From the NCBI RefSeq assembly GCF_012955605.1, contig NZ_CP052135.1, positions 2,058,711-2,122,710 of the forward strand: a stretch of DNA of 64,000 nt, read 5' to 3'. The notes under the pieces were generated by a model, which did not search any database, was not told the DNA's origin, and saw only the letters and a list, made by a program, of their open reading frames with translations. The position numbers and the translations under genes are program-made. The DNA is from Bacillus fonticola. Lineage in GTDB: Bacteria > Bacillota > Bacilli > Bacillales > JC228. This document shows, one piece after another, positions 8,771-18,952 of this stretch. The stretch's first letter is position 1; each line of letters starts with the position of its first letter.

Positions 8771-9748
8771 ATGGATGTAATTAAGATTTCTCCTCGTGGG
8801 TATTGTTACGGGGTTGTGGATGCGATGGTCATTGCACGGAATGCAACCTTAGACCCCTCTTTACCTCGACCTATTTATATTTTAGGAATGATTGTCCACA
8901 ATGGTCATGTCACGGATGCGTTCCGGGAAGAAGGTATTCGTACACTTGACGGTAAGGATCGCAAAACGATTTTAGAACAAGTACATGAAGGCACCATTAT
9001 CTTCACAGCACATGGTGTATCTCCAGAAGTACGAAAGATTGCTATGGAAAAAGGCCTCACGACGATCGATGCAACGTGTCCTGATGTCACTCGTACGCAC
9101 GATCTCATTCGTAAAAAAGTGGGAGAAGGATACGACGTCATTTATATTGGAAAAAAAGGCCATCCTGAGCCAGAAGGTGCCGTTGGGGTCGCTCCTGAAC
9201 ACGTACATTTAGTGGAAACAGTGGAAGAAGTAGATGCTCTTTCGCTAGACCGGGACAAACTCATTGTGACGAACCAAACGACGATGAGTCAGTGGGACGT
9301 AGTGGACCTCATGGACCGCATACGTGAAAGATTTCCATATGTGGAGCAGCATAAAGAAATTTGCTTAGCTACCCAGGTTCGTCAGGAAGCAGTCGCCGAG
9401 CAAGCAGGCGAAGCGGATATCACGATCGTTGTCGGAGACCCGAAAAGCAATAATTCGAATCGTCTTGCCCAAGTTTCTGAGCAAATTGCCGGAACGAAGG
9501 CGTATCGAATTGCTGATGTGACTGAATTACAAATTGAGTGGTTACGAGAAGCGAAAACTGTAGCGCTCACTTCAGGTGCTTCCACCCCAACCCAGATTAC
9601 GAAGGAAGTACTTACCTTCTTGCAACAATTTAACGCAAACGATGAATCTACATGGACACGCGAACGCCAAGTTCCGCTCCATAAGATTTTACCTAAAGTA
9701 AAGAAAAACACAAAAATCCCTCAACGAGATCAGCAACAGGCTACTTAA
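8771..9748 (+). CDS. ispH: 4-hydroxy-3-methylbut-2-enyl diphosphate reductase
   Basis: A 325-residue [4Fe-4S] enzyme that reduces HMBPP to IPP and DMAPP, the last step of the MEP pathway. The three cluster cysteines are in [15 protein letters not shown] and ICLATQVRQ; the diphosphate-binding HG in TAHGVSPEV and SNNSNRL is present. It begins [10 protein letters not shown], as in B. subtilis. I chose the ATG at 8771: the ATG at 8762 is only 1 nt from AGGAGG, while 8771 is 10 nt away and matches the family start. A terminator follows. Confidence 0.95.
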   Translation: MDVIKISPRGYCYGVVDAMVIARNATLDPSLPRPIYILGMIVHNGHVTDAFREEGIRTLDGKDRKTILEQVHEGTIIFTAHGVSPEVRKIAMEKGLTTIDATCPDVTRTHDLIRKKVGEGYDVIYIGKKGHPEPEGAVGVAPEHVHLVETVEEVDALSLDRDKLIVTNQTTMSQWDVVDLMDRIRERFPYVEQHKEICLATQVRQEAVAEQAGEADITIVVGDPKSNNSNRLAQVSEQIAGTKAYRIADVTELQIEWLREAKTVALTSGASTPTQITKEVLTFLQQFNANDESTWTRERQVPLHKILPKVKKNTKIPQRDQQQAT

Positions 9749-9752
9749 CATA

Positions 9753-9796
9753 AAAGCGAGTTTCTTCTTGCTATCGGCAGAAGAAACTCGCTTTTT
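9753..9796. terminator. Bidirectional terminator between ispH and yqfO
   Basis: A 16-bp stem (AAAGCGAGTTTCTTCT and its complement) with a short loop, ending in TTTTT on the plus side and preceded by A on the other. Confidence 0.9.
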
Positions 9797-9800
9797 AGTA

Positions 9801-10904
9801 TTACACAACAAAAGTAAATGGGTCTGTGTTGATGGATGATACAACCCAGCTTACTTTCTCATAATTAAAGCGTTTTTGCATTTCCTTTACAACGCCTTCT
9901 TTCATGACGTATTCTGCATAGTGACCTACGTCAACGATAGACAGCCCTAAAGCTTCCGCATCTTGTGCAACGTGAAAGTACATATCCCCCGTCACAAGTA
10001 CATCTGCTCCTTTTTGTTTAGCTGCTTGAATATACTTGTTCCCATCGCCTCCAAGTACGGCCACACGACGTACAAGTGCTTCTCCATTTCCCACATAGCG
10101 AACCCCTTGAACACCAAACCGCTCCTTTGCAAACTGAGCAAATCCGACCAATGTCATACTATGTGTTAGCTCACCGATTCTTCCCAGCCCATATTCTGCT
10201 CCTTTTTGCTTGAGAGAATACAAGTCGTAGGCTACTTCTTCGTATGGGTGTGCATTCTTCATCGCGCATAATACAGAAGGTAATTTCTCTTCCGGGACGA
10301 TCGTTTCAATCTTTACTTCATTCACCGTCTCAAGTTTTCCATGTTGTCCAATGTGAGGATGCGTATCTTCTCCCGGTAAAAATCTCCCGAGGCCTTTTGA
10401 AGTAAAAGAGCAATAAGAATACGACCCGATTGCACCAGCACCATTGTCCCCTAAGGCTGCTCTTACTTCTCTTTCATGAGTTTCCGGAACATACACAGCC
10501 ACCTTCACGAGGGGGGAATACCCTGTTTCGGCAAGAATAGACGTATTTTGAAGACCAAGCCTTTCACTAAACCAATCGTTCACGCCCCCCACTGTTACAT
10601 CCAAATTTGTGTGTGCTACATAGACGGCGATTTCATGCTGAATACAAAGCGTGAACACAGAATTATGAGGAATCGTTTTCAGTGGACGAAAAATGGGAGG
10701 GTGGTGTGCTATGATTAGCTCTGCTCCAATAGAAATAGCTTCCTCTACTACTTTTTTTGACACGTCTAAAGTAACTAACACTTTAGATACAGGCTTGTCC
10801 AACGTACCGATTTGAAGGCCTATTTTGTCTCCTTCGACTGCTAAAGACGGTGGTGAGAATTGTTCAAACTCCTGAATAATTTTCTTTCCTGTTACGATCG
10901 TCAA
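9801..10904 (-). CDS. yqfO: Nif3-like dinuclear metal-centre protein YqfO
   Basis: A 367-residue member of the NIF3/DUF34 family in its long Gram-positive form, with a PII/CutA-like domain inserted in the middle (~residues 130-230). The metal-binding N-terminal motif IAHHPPIF and the C-terminal TGDMYFHVAQDA and DVGHY motifs are present. The family is a conserved hydrolase or metal-chaperone candidate without a settled function; some members are annotated, without good support, as GTP cyclohydrolase type 2. The start overlaps the trmK stop by 4 bp (translational coupling). Confidence 0.9.
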   Translation of the reverse strand: MTIVTGKKIIQEFEQFSPPSLAVEGDKIGLQIGTLDKPVSKVLVTLDVSKKVVEEAISIGAELIIAHHPPIFRPLKTIPHNSVFTLCIQHEIAVYVAHTNLDVTVGGVNDWFSERLGLQNTSILAETGYSPLVKVAVYVPETHEREVRAALGDNGAGAIGSYSYCSFTSKGLGRFLPGEDTHPHIGQHGKLETVNEVKIETIVPEEKLPSVLCAMKNAHPYEEVAYDLYSLKQKGAEYGLGRIGELTHSMTLVGFAQFAKERFGVQGVRYVGNGEALVRRVAVLGGDGNKYIQAAKQKGADVLVTGDMYFHVAQDAEALGLSIVDVGHYAEYVMKEGVVKEMQKRFNYEKVSWVVSSINTDPFTFVV

Positions 10905-11599
10905 GAGAACACCTCTTTTGCGTATTGAATATTTTTTTTCAATTGTCGCCTCTTTTCATCTACAGCCTCGTTTCCATTTGCTTGTTCAAGTTGCCGTAAA
11001 ATACGTGCCCATTCGTGCTGTTCCCGCTCCCATTTTTCACGAAACACTGAATCTTCACGATGCTGCAGTAAGATCGGGCCGAATAATTGCTCTTTTTCCG
11101 TGAGATGGCTCTCCGCAGGGGAAAAGACTGCAACAATAATTTCGTATAGATGTCCATCTTCTTTCATCACACATTCGTCCACGCATTTCCATCCATTTTG
11201 CACACACCAATTTCGGACACTTTTTCCGCCAATATTAGGTTGTAAAATGAGCGTCATGTTTTTTGAAAGTTTGTCTTTTCCGTTTTCTAGAATGGAAGCA
11301 ATTAATGTACCGCCCATACCTGCAATGACAATACAATCTCCCTCTTCTTTTTCCAAAACTTCTAGTCCATTCCCTTTCCGTACATCGATTGAGGCAGTGA
11401 GACCACTTTGTATCACTTCTTTTTGTGCTGCTAAAAAAGGGCCTTGGGCTACTTCACCGGCAATTGCTTTTTGTACAACGCCTCTTTTTACAGCCTCTGT
11501 CGGTAAGTACGCATGGTCTGAGCCGATATCAACAAGTACAGACCCTATAGGAATATAGGACAAAACACACTCTAGGCGTTGAGATAGCACTTTTTTCAT
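10901..11599 (-). CDS. trmK: tRNA (adenine22-N1)-methyltransferase
   Basis: A 232-residue SAM-dependent methyltransferase. VDIGSDHAYLP (motif I, with the family-specific SDHAYLP) and IAGMGGTLI identify it as TrmK, which makes m1A22 in tRNA. The C-terminal ~80 residues form a coiled-coil-like helical domain (EKWEREQHEWARILRQLE). Start ATG at 11599, 4 nt after GGAGGGAAG; the longer open frame reaches back into the upstream terminator and is not real. Coupled to yqfO, as in B. subtilis. Confidence 0.92.
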   Translation of the reverse strand: MKKVLSQRLECVLSYIPIGSVLVDIGSDHAYLPTEAVKRGVVQKAIAGEVAQGPFLAAQKEVIQSGLTASIDVRKGNGLEVLEKEEGDCIVIAGMGGTLIASILENGKDKLSKNMTLILQPNIGGKSVRNWCVQNGWKCVDECVMKEDGHLYEIIVAVFSPAESHLTEKEQLFGPILLQHREDSVFREKWEREQHEWARILRQLEQANGNEAVDEKRRQLKKNIQYAKEVFS

Positions 11600-11624
11600 C
11601 ACTTCCCTCCAACTGAACAAAAAA

Positions 11625-11660
11625 CCCTTCTCTTGATTCTTAACCAAGAAGAAGGATTTT
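11625..11660 (-). terminator. Terminator after cccA
   Basis: On the minus strand, CCTTCTTCTTG pairs with CAAGAGAAGG and is followed by six T. Confidence 0.75.
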
Positions 11661-11667
11661 TTCGTTA

Positions 11668-12015
11668 TTATTCAAGCGACGATAACCATTCGACAAATGG
11701 CTCTAACTCTTCTTGCGGTACCAAACCTGCTGGCATCCCGCCTTCTTTTCCGTTTAAAAGAATGTCTTGAATTTCTTCATTAGAATACCTTTCACCCACA
11801 CCTAACAATGACGGACCTGCACCACCTTCAAAGTTTTGACCATGGCATGAAATACAAGATTGTTGGTACCGTTCTTCTGGTTCAAGTACTACGACTTCTT
11901 CACTTCCGTTTTCAGCTTCATTTAGGTCATTCAGCCCTATAGCGGAGAGGAAAGAGACTAGTCCGATCCCGAAGACCATAATAAGGACAAATGGGATAAG
12001 CGGATTTCGGTTCAT
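11668..12015 (-). CDS. cccA: Cytochrome c550, membrane-anchored
   Basis: A 115-residue c-type cytochrome. An uncleaved N-terminal membrane anchor (residues ~6-28) is followed by an acidic linker. The haem site CISCHG is near residue 54, and the distal methionine is probably in GGMPAGLV. It carries electrons on the outer face of the membrane. The acidic residues suit a positively charged partner or an extracellular proton-rich layer, but that is inference. Same locus as B. subtilis cccA, next to trmK and sigA. An inverted repeat GACAA-N3-TTGTC lies ~25 bp before the start. Confidence 0.92.
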   Translation of the reverse strand: MNRNPLIPFVLIMVFGIGLVSFLSAIGLNDLNEAENGSEEVVVLEPEERYQQSCISCHGQNFEGGAGPSLLGVGERYSNEEIQDILLNGKEGGMPAGLVPQEELEPFVEWLSSLE

Positions 12016-12179
12016 GTTAAGCTACCTCCCTTATGTACGACAATTGTTGTCAAATAGAAAAGTGCAATATCAGCAATTTTTATTTTACTTGAAATCGGCT
12101 ACAAGGGAAAGCCCTTCGACGGAAATCCTGTCCATTTGTGAACATTTTGACATAACTTTGCCACAAACTTCCTCAGAAA

Positions 12180-13328
12180 TCATCCGTTTTCAAGAACGTC
12201 TCTTCCAATCACCATTCGCTGCACTTCACTTGTTCCTTCTCCAATTTCCAACAACTTCGCATCTCTCATATAGCGTTCCACATCATACTCTGCCATATAA
12301 CCATAACCTCCATGAATTTGTACAGATTGTGATGTAACAGATGCACAAATTTCGGACGCGTATAATTTACACATGGCAGCTTCTTTTGAAAAACGTTTCC
12401 CTTGATCCTTCAACCACGCGGCCTTATACACCATAGTTCGAGCTAATTCAATTTGCATAGCCATGTCTGCGAGCTTAAATTGGATAGCCTGGAACTTTCC
12501 GATTGATTGACCAAATTGAGTGCGTTCGCGAGCATATTGCTTTGCTCTGTCAAAGGCTGCTTGTGCAATTCCTACTCCCATCGCACCAATTCCAATACGC
12601 CCACCATCTAACGTGACTAAAAATTGTTTAAATCCTTCACCACGTTTTCCTAATAGAGCGGACGCGGGAACTTTCACATTTTCTAAAACAAGCTCAGTCG
12701 TATTGGAAGAATGAAGTCCCATTTTTTCATAGTTGTCAATGACTTGAAATCCGTCTGCATCCGTTGGAACGATAAGAGCAGAAATTTCTTTACTACCGTC
12801 TGCTCTTTTACCTGTAATTGCTGTCAAAGCTAAATACTTAGCGTAGCTCGCATTTGTAATGAAGCATTTAGAACCGTTGATAGTAAACGTATCGCCTTGT
12901 TCAATAGCTGTCGTTCTTGTTCCACCCGCATCACTGCCCGCATTTGGCTCAGTTAATCCGAAGGCACCTAAAGATTCACCTGAACAAATCGGCGGTAAAT
13001 AGGCTTTCTTCTGTTCCTCAGTACCGAAATTTGCAATCGGCGCACCACCGAGAGAGATGTGTGCCGAATACGTTATTCCAGTAGAAGCACACGCCCGAGA
13101 TAACTCTTCAACGACTATTGCAAAGCTGATCGAATCGCCACCCCCACCTCCGTACTCTTCAGGAAACGGTAAACCGAGCATGCCTAGATCGCCTAATTTT
13201 TTCACTATGTCTGTCGGAAATGTTTTGTTGCGGTCCCGTTCTCTCGCTCCTGGTGCCACCTCTTCATCAGCAAATTCTTTCATTGATTTTTGAATGAGTT
13301 CTTGTTCGTCTGTTAGTGAGAAATTCAT
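12180..13328 (-). CDS. Acyl-CoA dehydrogenase
   Basis: A 382-residue FAD-dependent acyl-CoA dehydrogenase. Family signatures: GAFGLTEPNAGSDAGG (flavin and substrate contact) in the first half; YARERTQFGQ and GGYGYM...RDAK in the C-terminal domain; and IGEGTSEVQR, where the conserved glutamate in EGTSE is the likely catalytic base of the short-chain/butyryl-CoA class. It oxidises an acyl-CoA to the enoyl-CoA, passing electrons to ETF. Chain length cannot be told from sequence alone. No other fatty-acid gene is nearby, and B. subtilis has no such gene between cccA and sigA. Start ATG at 13328 after AAGGGGG. Confidence 0.9.
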   Translation of the reverse strand: MNFSLTDEQELIQKSMKEFADEEVAPGARERDRNKTFPTDIVKKLGDLGMLGLPFPEEYGGGGGDSISFAIVVEELSRACASTGITYSAHISLGGAPIANFGTEEQKKAYLPPICSGESLGAFGLTEPNAGSDAGGTRTTAIEQGDTFTINGSKCFITNASYAKYLALTAITGKRADGSKEISALIVPTDADGFQVIDNYEKMGLHSSNTTELVLENVKVPASALLGKRGEGFKQFLVTLDGGRIGIGAMGVGIAQAAFDRAKQYARERTQFGQSIGKFQAIQFKLADMAMQIELARTMVYKAAWLKDQGKRFSKEAAMCKLYASEICASVTSQSVQIHGGYGYMAEYDVERYMRDAKLLEIGEGTSEVQRMVIGRDVLENG

Positions 13329-13492
13329 GAACATCCCCCTTGTTTGTTAACGCTTTCAATATACATTATACAAGTTAATGTTCACTTTTCCCAACATTAA
13401 AACTTTATTAAATATTCATCTTCGTGTATACTGTTAAAAAGGCTGTAGAGATGTTCATAAATTTGACAAAAATTGATTCTGTAGCCAACAAG

Positions 13493-13528
13493 TAAAAAAG
13501 CCGAACCACAAGTCGTGGCCCGGCGAAT
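13493..13528 (-). terminator. Terminator after sigA
   Basis: On the minus strand, GCCGGGCCAC / TGTGG..CGGC forms a GC-rich stem followed by TTTTTT. It closes the dnaG-sigA transcript. Confidence 0.8.
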
Positions 13529-13541
13529 TTTACAGAGTGCC

Positions 13542-14666
13542 TTATTCTAAAAAGTCTTTCAACCGTTTGCTTCGACTTGGGTGTCGTAACTTCCGAAGAG
13601 CTTTCGCTTCGATTTGTCGAATCCGTTCACGCGTTACTCCGAACACTTTTCCAACCTCTTCTAAAGTCCGAGTTCGTCCATCGTCTAGCCCAAAGCGCAA
13701 TCGCAAAACGTTTTCTTCACGATCAGTTAAAGTATCCAATACATCTTCCAACTGCTCTTTCAATAATTCATAAGCAGCATGGTCTGATGGTGAAGTTGCT
13801 TCTTGGTCTTCTATGAAATCACCTAAGTGACTGTCATCCTCTTCACCAATCGGCGTTTCCAGCGAAACAGGTTCTTGAGCAATCTTTAAGATTTCACGTA
13901 CCTTTTCAGGTGTAAGATCCATATCCTCAGCGATTTCTTCCGGAGACGGTTCACGGCCCAGATCTTGAAGCAGCTGACGTTGTACTCGGATGAGTTTATT
14001 GATAGTTTCTACCATATGCACAGGTATACGAATCGTTCGCGCCTGGTCAGCAATTGCCCGTGTAATGGCTTGACGAATCCACCATGTTGCGTAAGTAGAA
14101 AATTTATAGCCTTTACGGTAATCAAATTTTTCTACAGCTTTTATAAGACCCATATTACCTTCTTGAATAAGGTCTAAGAACAACATTCCACGACCTACAT
14201 AACGTTTCGCGATACTTACTACAAGTCGTAGGTTGGCCTCAGCTAGTCGACGCTTCGCTTCTTCATCACCCTGTTCGATACGCTGGGCTAAGTTTATTTC
14301 CTCTTGTGCAGAGAGAAGATCTACGCGTCCAATTTCTTTTAAGTACATCCGAACAGGATCATTTATCTTTACACCTGGAGGAACGCTTAAATCGTTCAAA
14401 TCGAATTCCTCAGTCTTTGCCAACTGATTTATGTTAGGATCGGCGTTTTCATTGTCCCCAACGAGTTCTACCCCTTGGTCACTTAGATGCTCATAAAATT
14501 CATCCAACGTGTCTGAATCTAACTCAAATGACCCCAGGCGCTCAGCGATTACCTCGTAGGATAAAAAGCCGGTTTTCTTACCTATTTCAACTAATAATTC
14601 CTTTGATTGATCCAGTGTCAATTCCGTATCAGCAACTTCTTTTGAACGTGCAGACTTTTCAGCCAT
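13542..14666 (-). CDS. sigA: RNA polymerase primary sigma factor SigA
   Basis: A 374-residue housekeeping sigma-70 factor. Region 1.1 is at the N-terminus; [13 protein letters not shown] marks region 1.2; region 2 contains the -10 recognition segment [17 protein letters not shown]; region 4 contains [20 protein letters not shown], which reads the -35 element. Start ATG at 14666 after GGAGGGGG. It follows dnaG by 31 bp, the conserved dnaG-sigA arrangement. The many TTGACA/TATAAT-like promoters in this window fit its specificity. Confidence 0.97.
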   Translation of the reverse strand: MAEKSARSKEVADTELTLDQSKELLVEIGKKTGFLSYEVIAERLGSFELDSDTLDEFYEHLSDQGVELVGDNENADPNINQLAKTEEFDLNDLSVPPGVKINDPVRMYLKEIGRVDLLSAQEEINLAQRIEQGDEEAKRRLAEANLRLVVSIAKRYVGRGMLFLDLIQEGNMGLIKAVEKFDYRKGYKFSTYATWWIRQAITRAIADQARTIRIPVHMVETINKLIRVQRQLLQDLGREPSPEEIAEDMDLTPEKVREILKIAQEPVSLETPIGEEDDSHLGDFIEDQEATSPSDHAAYELLKEQLEDVLDTLTDREENVLRLRFGLDDGRTRTLEEVGKVFGVTRERIRQIEAKALRKLRHPSRSKRLKDFLE

Positions 14667-14697
14667 GCAGCCCCCTCCTTCCAACTCATGAAACAAG

Positions 14698-16509
14698 CTA
14701 CAACATCTTTCGTAATGAAAGGATCTCTAAAGCGAGCTGTAACTCTTTTTCGTGGTCATGCTCTCGCTGTGCTTCTCTTTCTTGTTTACGCATCTCTTCA
14801 ATTTCAAATAAAATTGAAGCTTTTTTCACTTGATGAATGTAATCATCCAGTTCTTCATCGCTACAAACGTCATCCATGGTCATCATGCTAATGCTGATGA
14901 TATCTTTTTGCAGAGTATCATCCTCTACAAACTGTAAAAACCGACTCACATCTGATTCATATCCCTCTTCATAATATGCAAGAAGGTACGTGAGTATAGC
15001 TTGATGTTGGTCTCGATGAAAGGCAAGTTCTTGCATTTTTTGTTGAATTCGTTCGAACATTTCAATGTCTTGCATCATATATGCTAATAGTCTACGCTCC
15101 GCAATTTCGTAAGCAGGCCGTAACCTTTGCTCTGGAAGAGGTTGTGTCGATTTTTTTCTTACTTCTTTCTTTTCTCCACGGGAGACGTTCGCCTTTAGTA
15201 TGTTTTGTAACTGATCATTCAGGACTTGTTTTGAAAGACGAAACTCTTCACTAATCTGCGTCAAGTACACATCTCGTTCAATAACTTGAGAACGACTTGC
15301 AAGAACTTGTAGTACTTGTTCCAGATACAGGAGGCGTTCTCCTTCTTTTTCAAGGTTTTTCCCTTTTCGGTAGTAATTCAGCAAAAAGCTTACATATGGC
15401 TCGGCATCCTCTACGCATTCTTTAACAAACACCTCTGGACCATACGCTCGAATAAATTCGTCTGGATCCATTCCTGCTTTCATCGTCACAACCCGAACAC
15501 GTAATCCGGATTGTTCTAACGCCTTCCCTGCTCGCTCTGATGCCTTTAGCCCAGGGGAATCACTATCAAAACATAGCACGACTTCTTTGGTGTGGCGCTT
15601 CAAAAGTTGTATATGACTGTCTGTTAGTGAGGTACCCATCGTGGCAACCCCATTCTGAATGCCTGCCCGATACGCTAAAATAGTATCAGTAAATCCCTCA
15701 AACAGGATAACAGATTGGGTTTTTCTGATCACAGATCTTGCTTGGTAAAAGTGATAGAACAACTCACTTTTTTGGAAGATGATGCTCTCAGGAGAATTAA
15801 GATATTTCGGTTCATCCTTATCTTTTTCTTTAAACACTCGTCCAGAAAAAGCCACCACATGCCCATGGTGATCAAAAAGCGGGAACATAATCCGGTCCCG
15901 AAACCGATCGAAGGTTGTTCCATCTTGCTTGGAGACGAGTAATCCACACTTATGGAGTAATTCTTCCGTGAACCCTCTTTTCGTCAAGAATTGCTTGACG
16001 GTTTCCCATCCCGGTGGGGCATACCCTATATGAAACGATTCAATGTCACCATCAGTAAAGCCGCGATCGTGTAAATAGCGAAGTGCTTCTTCACCTTGTT
16101 TTGTATTTACCAATAAATGATGGTAAAATTTACGTAACAACTCGTGAGCGTCGAGCATACCTTGATGCTCTTCTGAGTGATGAGATTGGACGTGTTCGCT
16201 AAGATCGGTAGGCAAGTCAACTTCTACGCCACTCTTACTGGCCAAGCGCGCTACCGCTTCTGTGAACGTTAAGCCGTCCATATCCATAACAAACTGAAGT
16301 ACATTTCCCCCAGCACCGCAGCCGAAACAATAATAAATTTGTTTATCTGGTGCAACAGAAAAAGAGGGAGTGTTTTCTCCGTGAAATGGACATAAACCAA
16401 AATAGTTTCTTCCTTTTCTCGACAAGTTGACATACTCACTTATGACATCCACAATATCTTGTGATCGCCGAACTTTTTCCACGATTTCTTCAGGAATACG
16501 CCCTGCCAT
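14698..16509 (-). CDS. dnaG: DNA primase
   Basis: A 603-residue primase that lays RNA primers for replication. The N-terminal zinc-binding domain has CPFHGE and CFGCGAGG (~residues 40-65); the catalytic TOPRIM core has ILFEGFTD and the metal-binding DSDSPG; the C-terminal ~170 residues form the helicase (DnaC)-binding domain. The chosen ATG at 16509 gives MAGRIPEE, matching the family. Its ribosome site (AAGTGGGTG) is weak, and a GTG four codons upstream is the alternative. A dispersed repeat lies directly upstream. Confidence 0.95.
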   Translation of the reverse strand: MAGRIPEEIVEKVRRSQDIVDVISEYVNLSRKGRNYFGLCPFHGENTPSFSVAPDKQIYYCFGCGAGGNVLQFVMDMDGLTFTEAVARLASKSGVEVDLPTDLSEHVQSHHSEEHQGMLDAHELLRKFYHHLLVNTKQGEEALRYLHDRGFTDGDIESFHIGYAPPGWETVKQFLTKRGFTEELLHKCGLLVSKQDGTTFDRFRDRIMFPLFDHHGHVVAFSGRVFKEKDKDEPKYLNSPESIIFQKSELFYHFYQARSVIRKTQSVILFEGFTDTILAYRAGIQNGVATMGTSLTDSHIQLLKRHTKEVVLCFDSDSPGLKASERAGKALEQSGLRVRVVTMKAGMDPDEFIRAYGPEVFVKECVEDAEPYVSFLLNYYRKGKNLEKEGERLLYLEQVLQVLASRSQVIERDVYLTQISEEFRLSKQVLNDQLQNILKANVSRGEKKEVRKKSTQPLPEQRLRPAYEIAERRLLAYMMQDIEMFERIQQKMQELAFHRDQHQAILTYLLAYYEEGYESDVSRFLQFVEDDTLQKDIISISMMTMDDVCSDEELDDYIHQVKKASILFEIEEMRKQEREAQREHDHEKELQLALEILSLRKML

Positions 16510-16536
16510 GAGAGTGGACACCCACTTTCCTGATCG

Positions 16537-16646
16537 TTAGGCCCACACGATGTGAGTCAGAAAGGTGTTGTTACGCGAGTGTGCCTGTGTTGCGCCAAGA
16601 CGGCGCGTATTTAGCAGGCCTTCCCAACTTGACGTCGCGATTTTAG
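16537..16646 (+). repeat. Dispersed repeat, copy 1
   Basis: The segment GGCCCACACGATGTGAGTC then AGAAAGGTGTTG, with a distal TTAGCCTTTCGTCC, matches copies at 47618 and, inverted, at 51189. This copy is longer because of a ~45-bp interior with its own inverted repeat. It fills the gap between yqxD and dnaG, which in minus-strand terms is the dnaG leader. A minus-strand open frame running through it (ending HIVWA) is an artefact of the repeat. Confidence 0.7.
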
Positions 16647-16669
16647 CCTTTCGTCCTTTTTCTATTCTT

Positions 16670-17161
16670 TTATTCAGTTTCGAGATTTTGTCCGGGAATT
16701 CCTGCAAGGTTCGACAACATTTTTTCAAATGAAGAAAAAAAACAGATTTCATCATCTTTTGACCACTTTTTGGGACCTTTTCCGTAGTTGCCTCTTCTTC
16801 TCATTTTTTGGGCTTCATATCGAAAAGCGAGCTGAATATCAACGGTATCTTCTTCAAGGATTTTCCCTCGTGGCGTTATAACCAATACGCCTTTGGATAG
16901 CAACACACTTCCAAGACCAATGTCTTGTGTAATGGCGCCATCGCCCCGTCTGACGCGACTCATAATATACAAGTCGACAGCTTCACTCCCTCTTTCGATG
17001 AATGTCCATGCCTCACTCTTATTCAAAGAGAAGTGATCATAGGAGGCTACGAACTGAACAGATACACCCACGCTAGCACAGAGGGTCTCAATCTCTTCTG
17101 TAAGAGGGCAGGCATCTGCATCCACCCAAACAGTTGGCTGCGGACTCCTATCTTGTTCCAA
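16670..17161 (-). CDS. yqxD: UPF0178 protein YqxD (YaiI family)
   Basis: A 163-residue protein of the YaiI/YqxD family (DUF188), a PIN-like fold of unknown biochemical role. VDADACP near the N-terminus is the hallmark motif, and DGAITQDIGLG carries further conserved acidic residues. Two starts are possible. The ATG at 17170 lies directly against its ribosome site (GGAG with no spacing), so I prefer the TTG at 17161, nine nucleotides from it. In B. subtilis yqxD sits beside dnaG-sigA; here a repeat separates it from dnaG. Confidence 0.85.
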   Translation of the reverse strand: MEQDRSPQPTVWVDADACPLTEEIETLCASVGVSVQFVASYDHFSLNKSEAWTFIERGSEAVDLYIMSRVRRGDGAITQDIGLGSVLLSKGVLVITPRGKILEEDTVDIQLAFRYEAQKMRRRGNYGKGPKKWSKDDEICFFSSFEKMLSNLAGIPGQNLETE

Positions 17162-17364
17162 AAGTAACATCTCCTCACATGAACGGAACCAAAAAAATGT
17201 CGAAACTTTTTTAATCTAAACTATTGACATCTCTCAATAAACAGTTTATTCCTTTTGTCTCAACTCTAAACCTTTTTGGGCGACTTTTTATCACAACTTT
17301 TTATTTTAGTACATAGTTCGACAAAACGCTACGTTTTTTTGTTTCTTTCTCTAAAAATGATGAA

Positions 17365-17407
17365 AAACACCTGAACAAGGAATACTACTACTGTTCAGGC
17401 GTTTTTA
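17365..17407 (-). terminator. Terminator after ppsR
   Basis: On the minus strand, CCTGAACA / TGTTCAGG with flanking AC/GT pairs and TTTTT after the stem. Confidence 0.85.
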
Positions 17408-17415
17408 TGATGGTT

Positions 17416-18228
17416 TCACGGAGTTGACTTTTGTTGAACCATTTGTAAGATAACATTTGCCGTTTCTTCTACTGCCTTATTCGTTACGTCGATTACAGGG
17501 CACTGGATTTTCTCCATAATTGTTTTGAAATACGACAGCTCATTGGCAATGCGTTGTATGTTCGCGTAATTCGCGTTATCGTTCAAGCCTAGGGCAATCA
17601 AGCGCTCTTTTCGAATTTGATTGAGTTTTTCAGGTTGAATTTTAAGTCCTACGCATCGCTCTTTTGGAATTTGAAACAACTCTTCGGGTGGGTCTACCTC
17701 AGGAACAAGCGGTACGTTTGCCACCCGTAATCTTTTGTGCGCCAAGTATTGACTGAGCGGCGTTTTTGAGGTGCGCGATACACCAATAAGTACAATATCT
17801 GCCTTTAATATGCCCCTTGGATCCCTACCATCGTCATATTTAACGGCGAACTCAATTGCCTCTACCTTTTTAAAGTAATCTTCGTCGAGTTTACGCACAA
17901 GGCCCGGTTCATTTTTCGGGAGCCTTCCATATATTTCTTGACACTCATCCATTAGAGGTCCCAGAATGTCGTAAGCAAACAACTCTTCTTCCCTAGCGCG
18001 TGTTTGTAAGTACGCTCGAATGTCAGGTCGTACAAGTGTAAACACAATCATTCCATGATAAATTTTCGCCAGTGAAATGACTTCCTCTATAGTACCCGTA
18101 TCCTCAACATATGGAATGCGCTTAATCGTTGTATCGCTTCCATTGAATTGACTAATAGCGGCTTTTGTTACTAGTTCTGCTGTTTCTCCTACAGAATCTG
18201 AGATGACGTATATGACTGGCATACTCAA
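17416..18228 (-). CDS. ppsR: Pyruvate,phosphate dikinase / PEP synthase regulatory protein
   Basis: A 270-residue member of the PSRP family (DUF299; B. subtilis YqfL), a bifunctional ADP-dependent kinase and Pi-dependent pyrophosphorylase that switches PEP synthase or PPDK on and off. The P-loop GVSRTSKTP is near residue 150, and the N-terminal [11 protein letters not shown] is characteristic. It lies 13 bp after ccpN; the two are co-transcribed, as is usual, linking this enzyme to control of gluconeogenesis. The TTG at 18228 is 8 nt from GGAGGG; the ATG two codons later is 14 nt away, so TTG is the likelier start. Confidence 0.92.
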   Translation of the reverse strand: MSMPVIYVISDSVGETAELVTKAAISQFNGSDTTIKRIPYVEDTGTIEEVISLAKIYHGMIVFTLVRPDIRAYLQTRAREEELFAYDILGPLMDECQEIYGRLPKNEPGLVRKLDEDYFKKVEAIEFAVKYDDGRDPRGILKADIVLIGVSRTSKTPLSQYLAHKRLRVANVPLVPEVDPPEELFQIPKERCVGLKIQPEKLNQIRKERLIALGLNDNANYANIQRIANELSYFKTIMEKIQCPVIDVTNKAVEETANVILQMVQQKSTP

Positions 18229-18241
18229 AAAGATTTCCCTC

Positions 18242-18877
18242 CTATTCTGTATGTGACAATTCTACAAAGGCTTTTGTGATCGACGTTTTCGTCAGTCTAC
18301 CGATCACCTCGAGTCCCTTCTCTCCCTCCTTCACAACTGGGAGAGCGTCAATTTGTTTGTCAATTAACAGTTGGGAAACATCCACTAAATAATCTTCTTT
18401 TCGACAAACTGTTATGTTCGGCATCCGTGTCATAATGATGTGCACAGGAACTGAGGACAAGTCTTGTTGACCGATGCTTGCTCGCAATAAATCTTTTCGA
18501 GACAAAACTCCTACGAGGAGCGCATGAGCATTGACGACAAACAACGTCCCTACATCCTCTAAAAACATTGTACAAATGGCATCATATACACTGACATTCT
18601 CATCCACGACAACAGGGATTGATTGATAATCTTTTACTTGCAACTTTTTCATCTGCTCACCGAGTAACTGAGTTCCATTCTTTCCTGAATAAAAGTACCC
18701 CACTCTCGGTCGCGCGTCGAGAAAACCAGACATCGTCAAAATAGCTAAATCAGGTCGTAACGTGGCTCTCGTCAAATCAAGTTGATCCGCGATTTGTTCA
18801 CCTGTAATCGGCCCTTGTACTTTGACAATTTCTAATATCTGCTCTTGTCGTTTATTGAGCTCGATTGTCCTCACCAC
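18242..18877 (-). CDS. ccpN: Catabolite repressor CcpN (HTH plus CBS pair)
   Basis: A 211-residue regulator. An N-terminal winged helix (residues ~1-60, [17 protein letters not shown]) is followed by two CBS domains (~80-135 and ~145-205) that bind a nucleotide ligand. In B. subtilis CcpN represses gapB and pckA in the presence of glucose and is co-encoded with ppsR, as here. The start is one of two tandem GTG codons; the ribosome site (TTAGG) is weak. Confidence 0.92.
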   Translation of the reverse strand: MVRTIELNKRQEQILEIVKVQGPITGEQIADQLDLTRATLRPDLAILTMSGFLDARPRVGYFYSGKNGTQLLGEQMKKLQVKDYQSIPVVVDENVSVYDAICTMFLEDVGTLFVVNAHALLVGVLSRKDLLRASIGQQDLSSVPVHIIMTRMPNITVCRKEDYLVDVSQLLIDKQIDALPVVKEGEKGLEVIGRLTKTSITKAFVELSHTE

Positions 18878-18952
18878 CTAACTCTCGACCAATGCTTTTT
18901 CAATATTATATCACGAAAAGCGGAGGGTAGCTTTTTTAAACCTTCACCTGAA

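Noticed and set aside
12039-12051. GACAA-N3-TTGTC dyad before cccA as a named operator
   Set aside because: Short and without a match to a specific regulator I can name; noted under cccA only.
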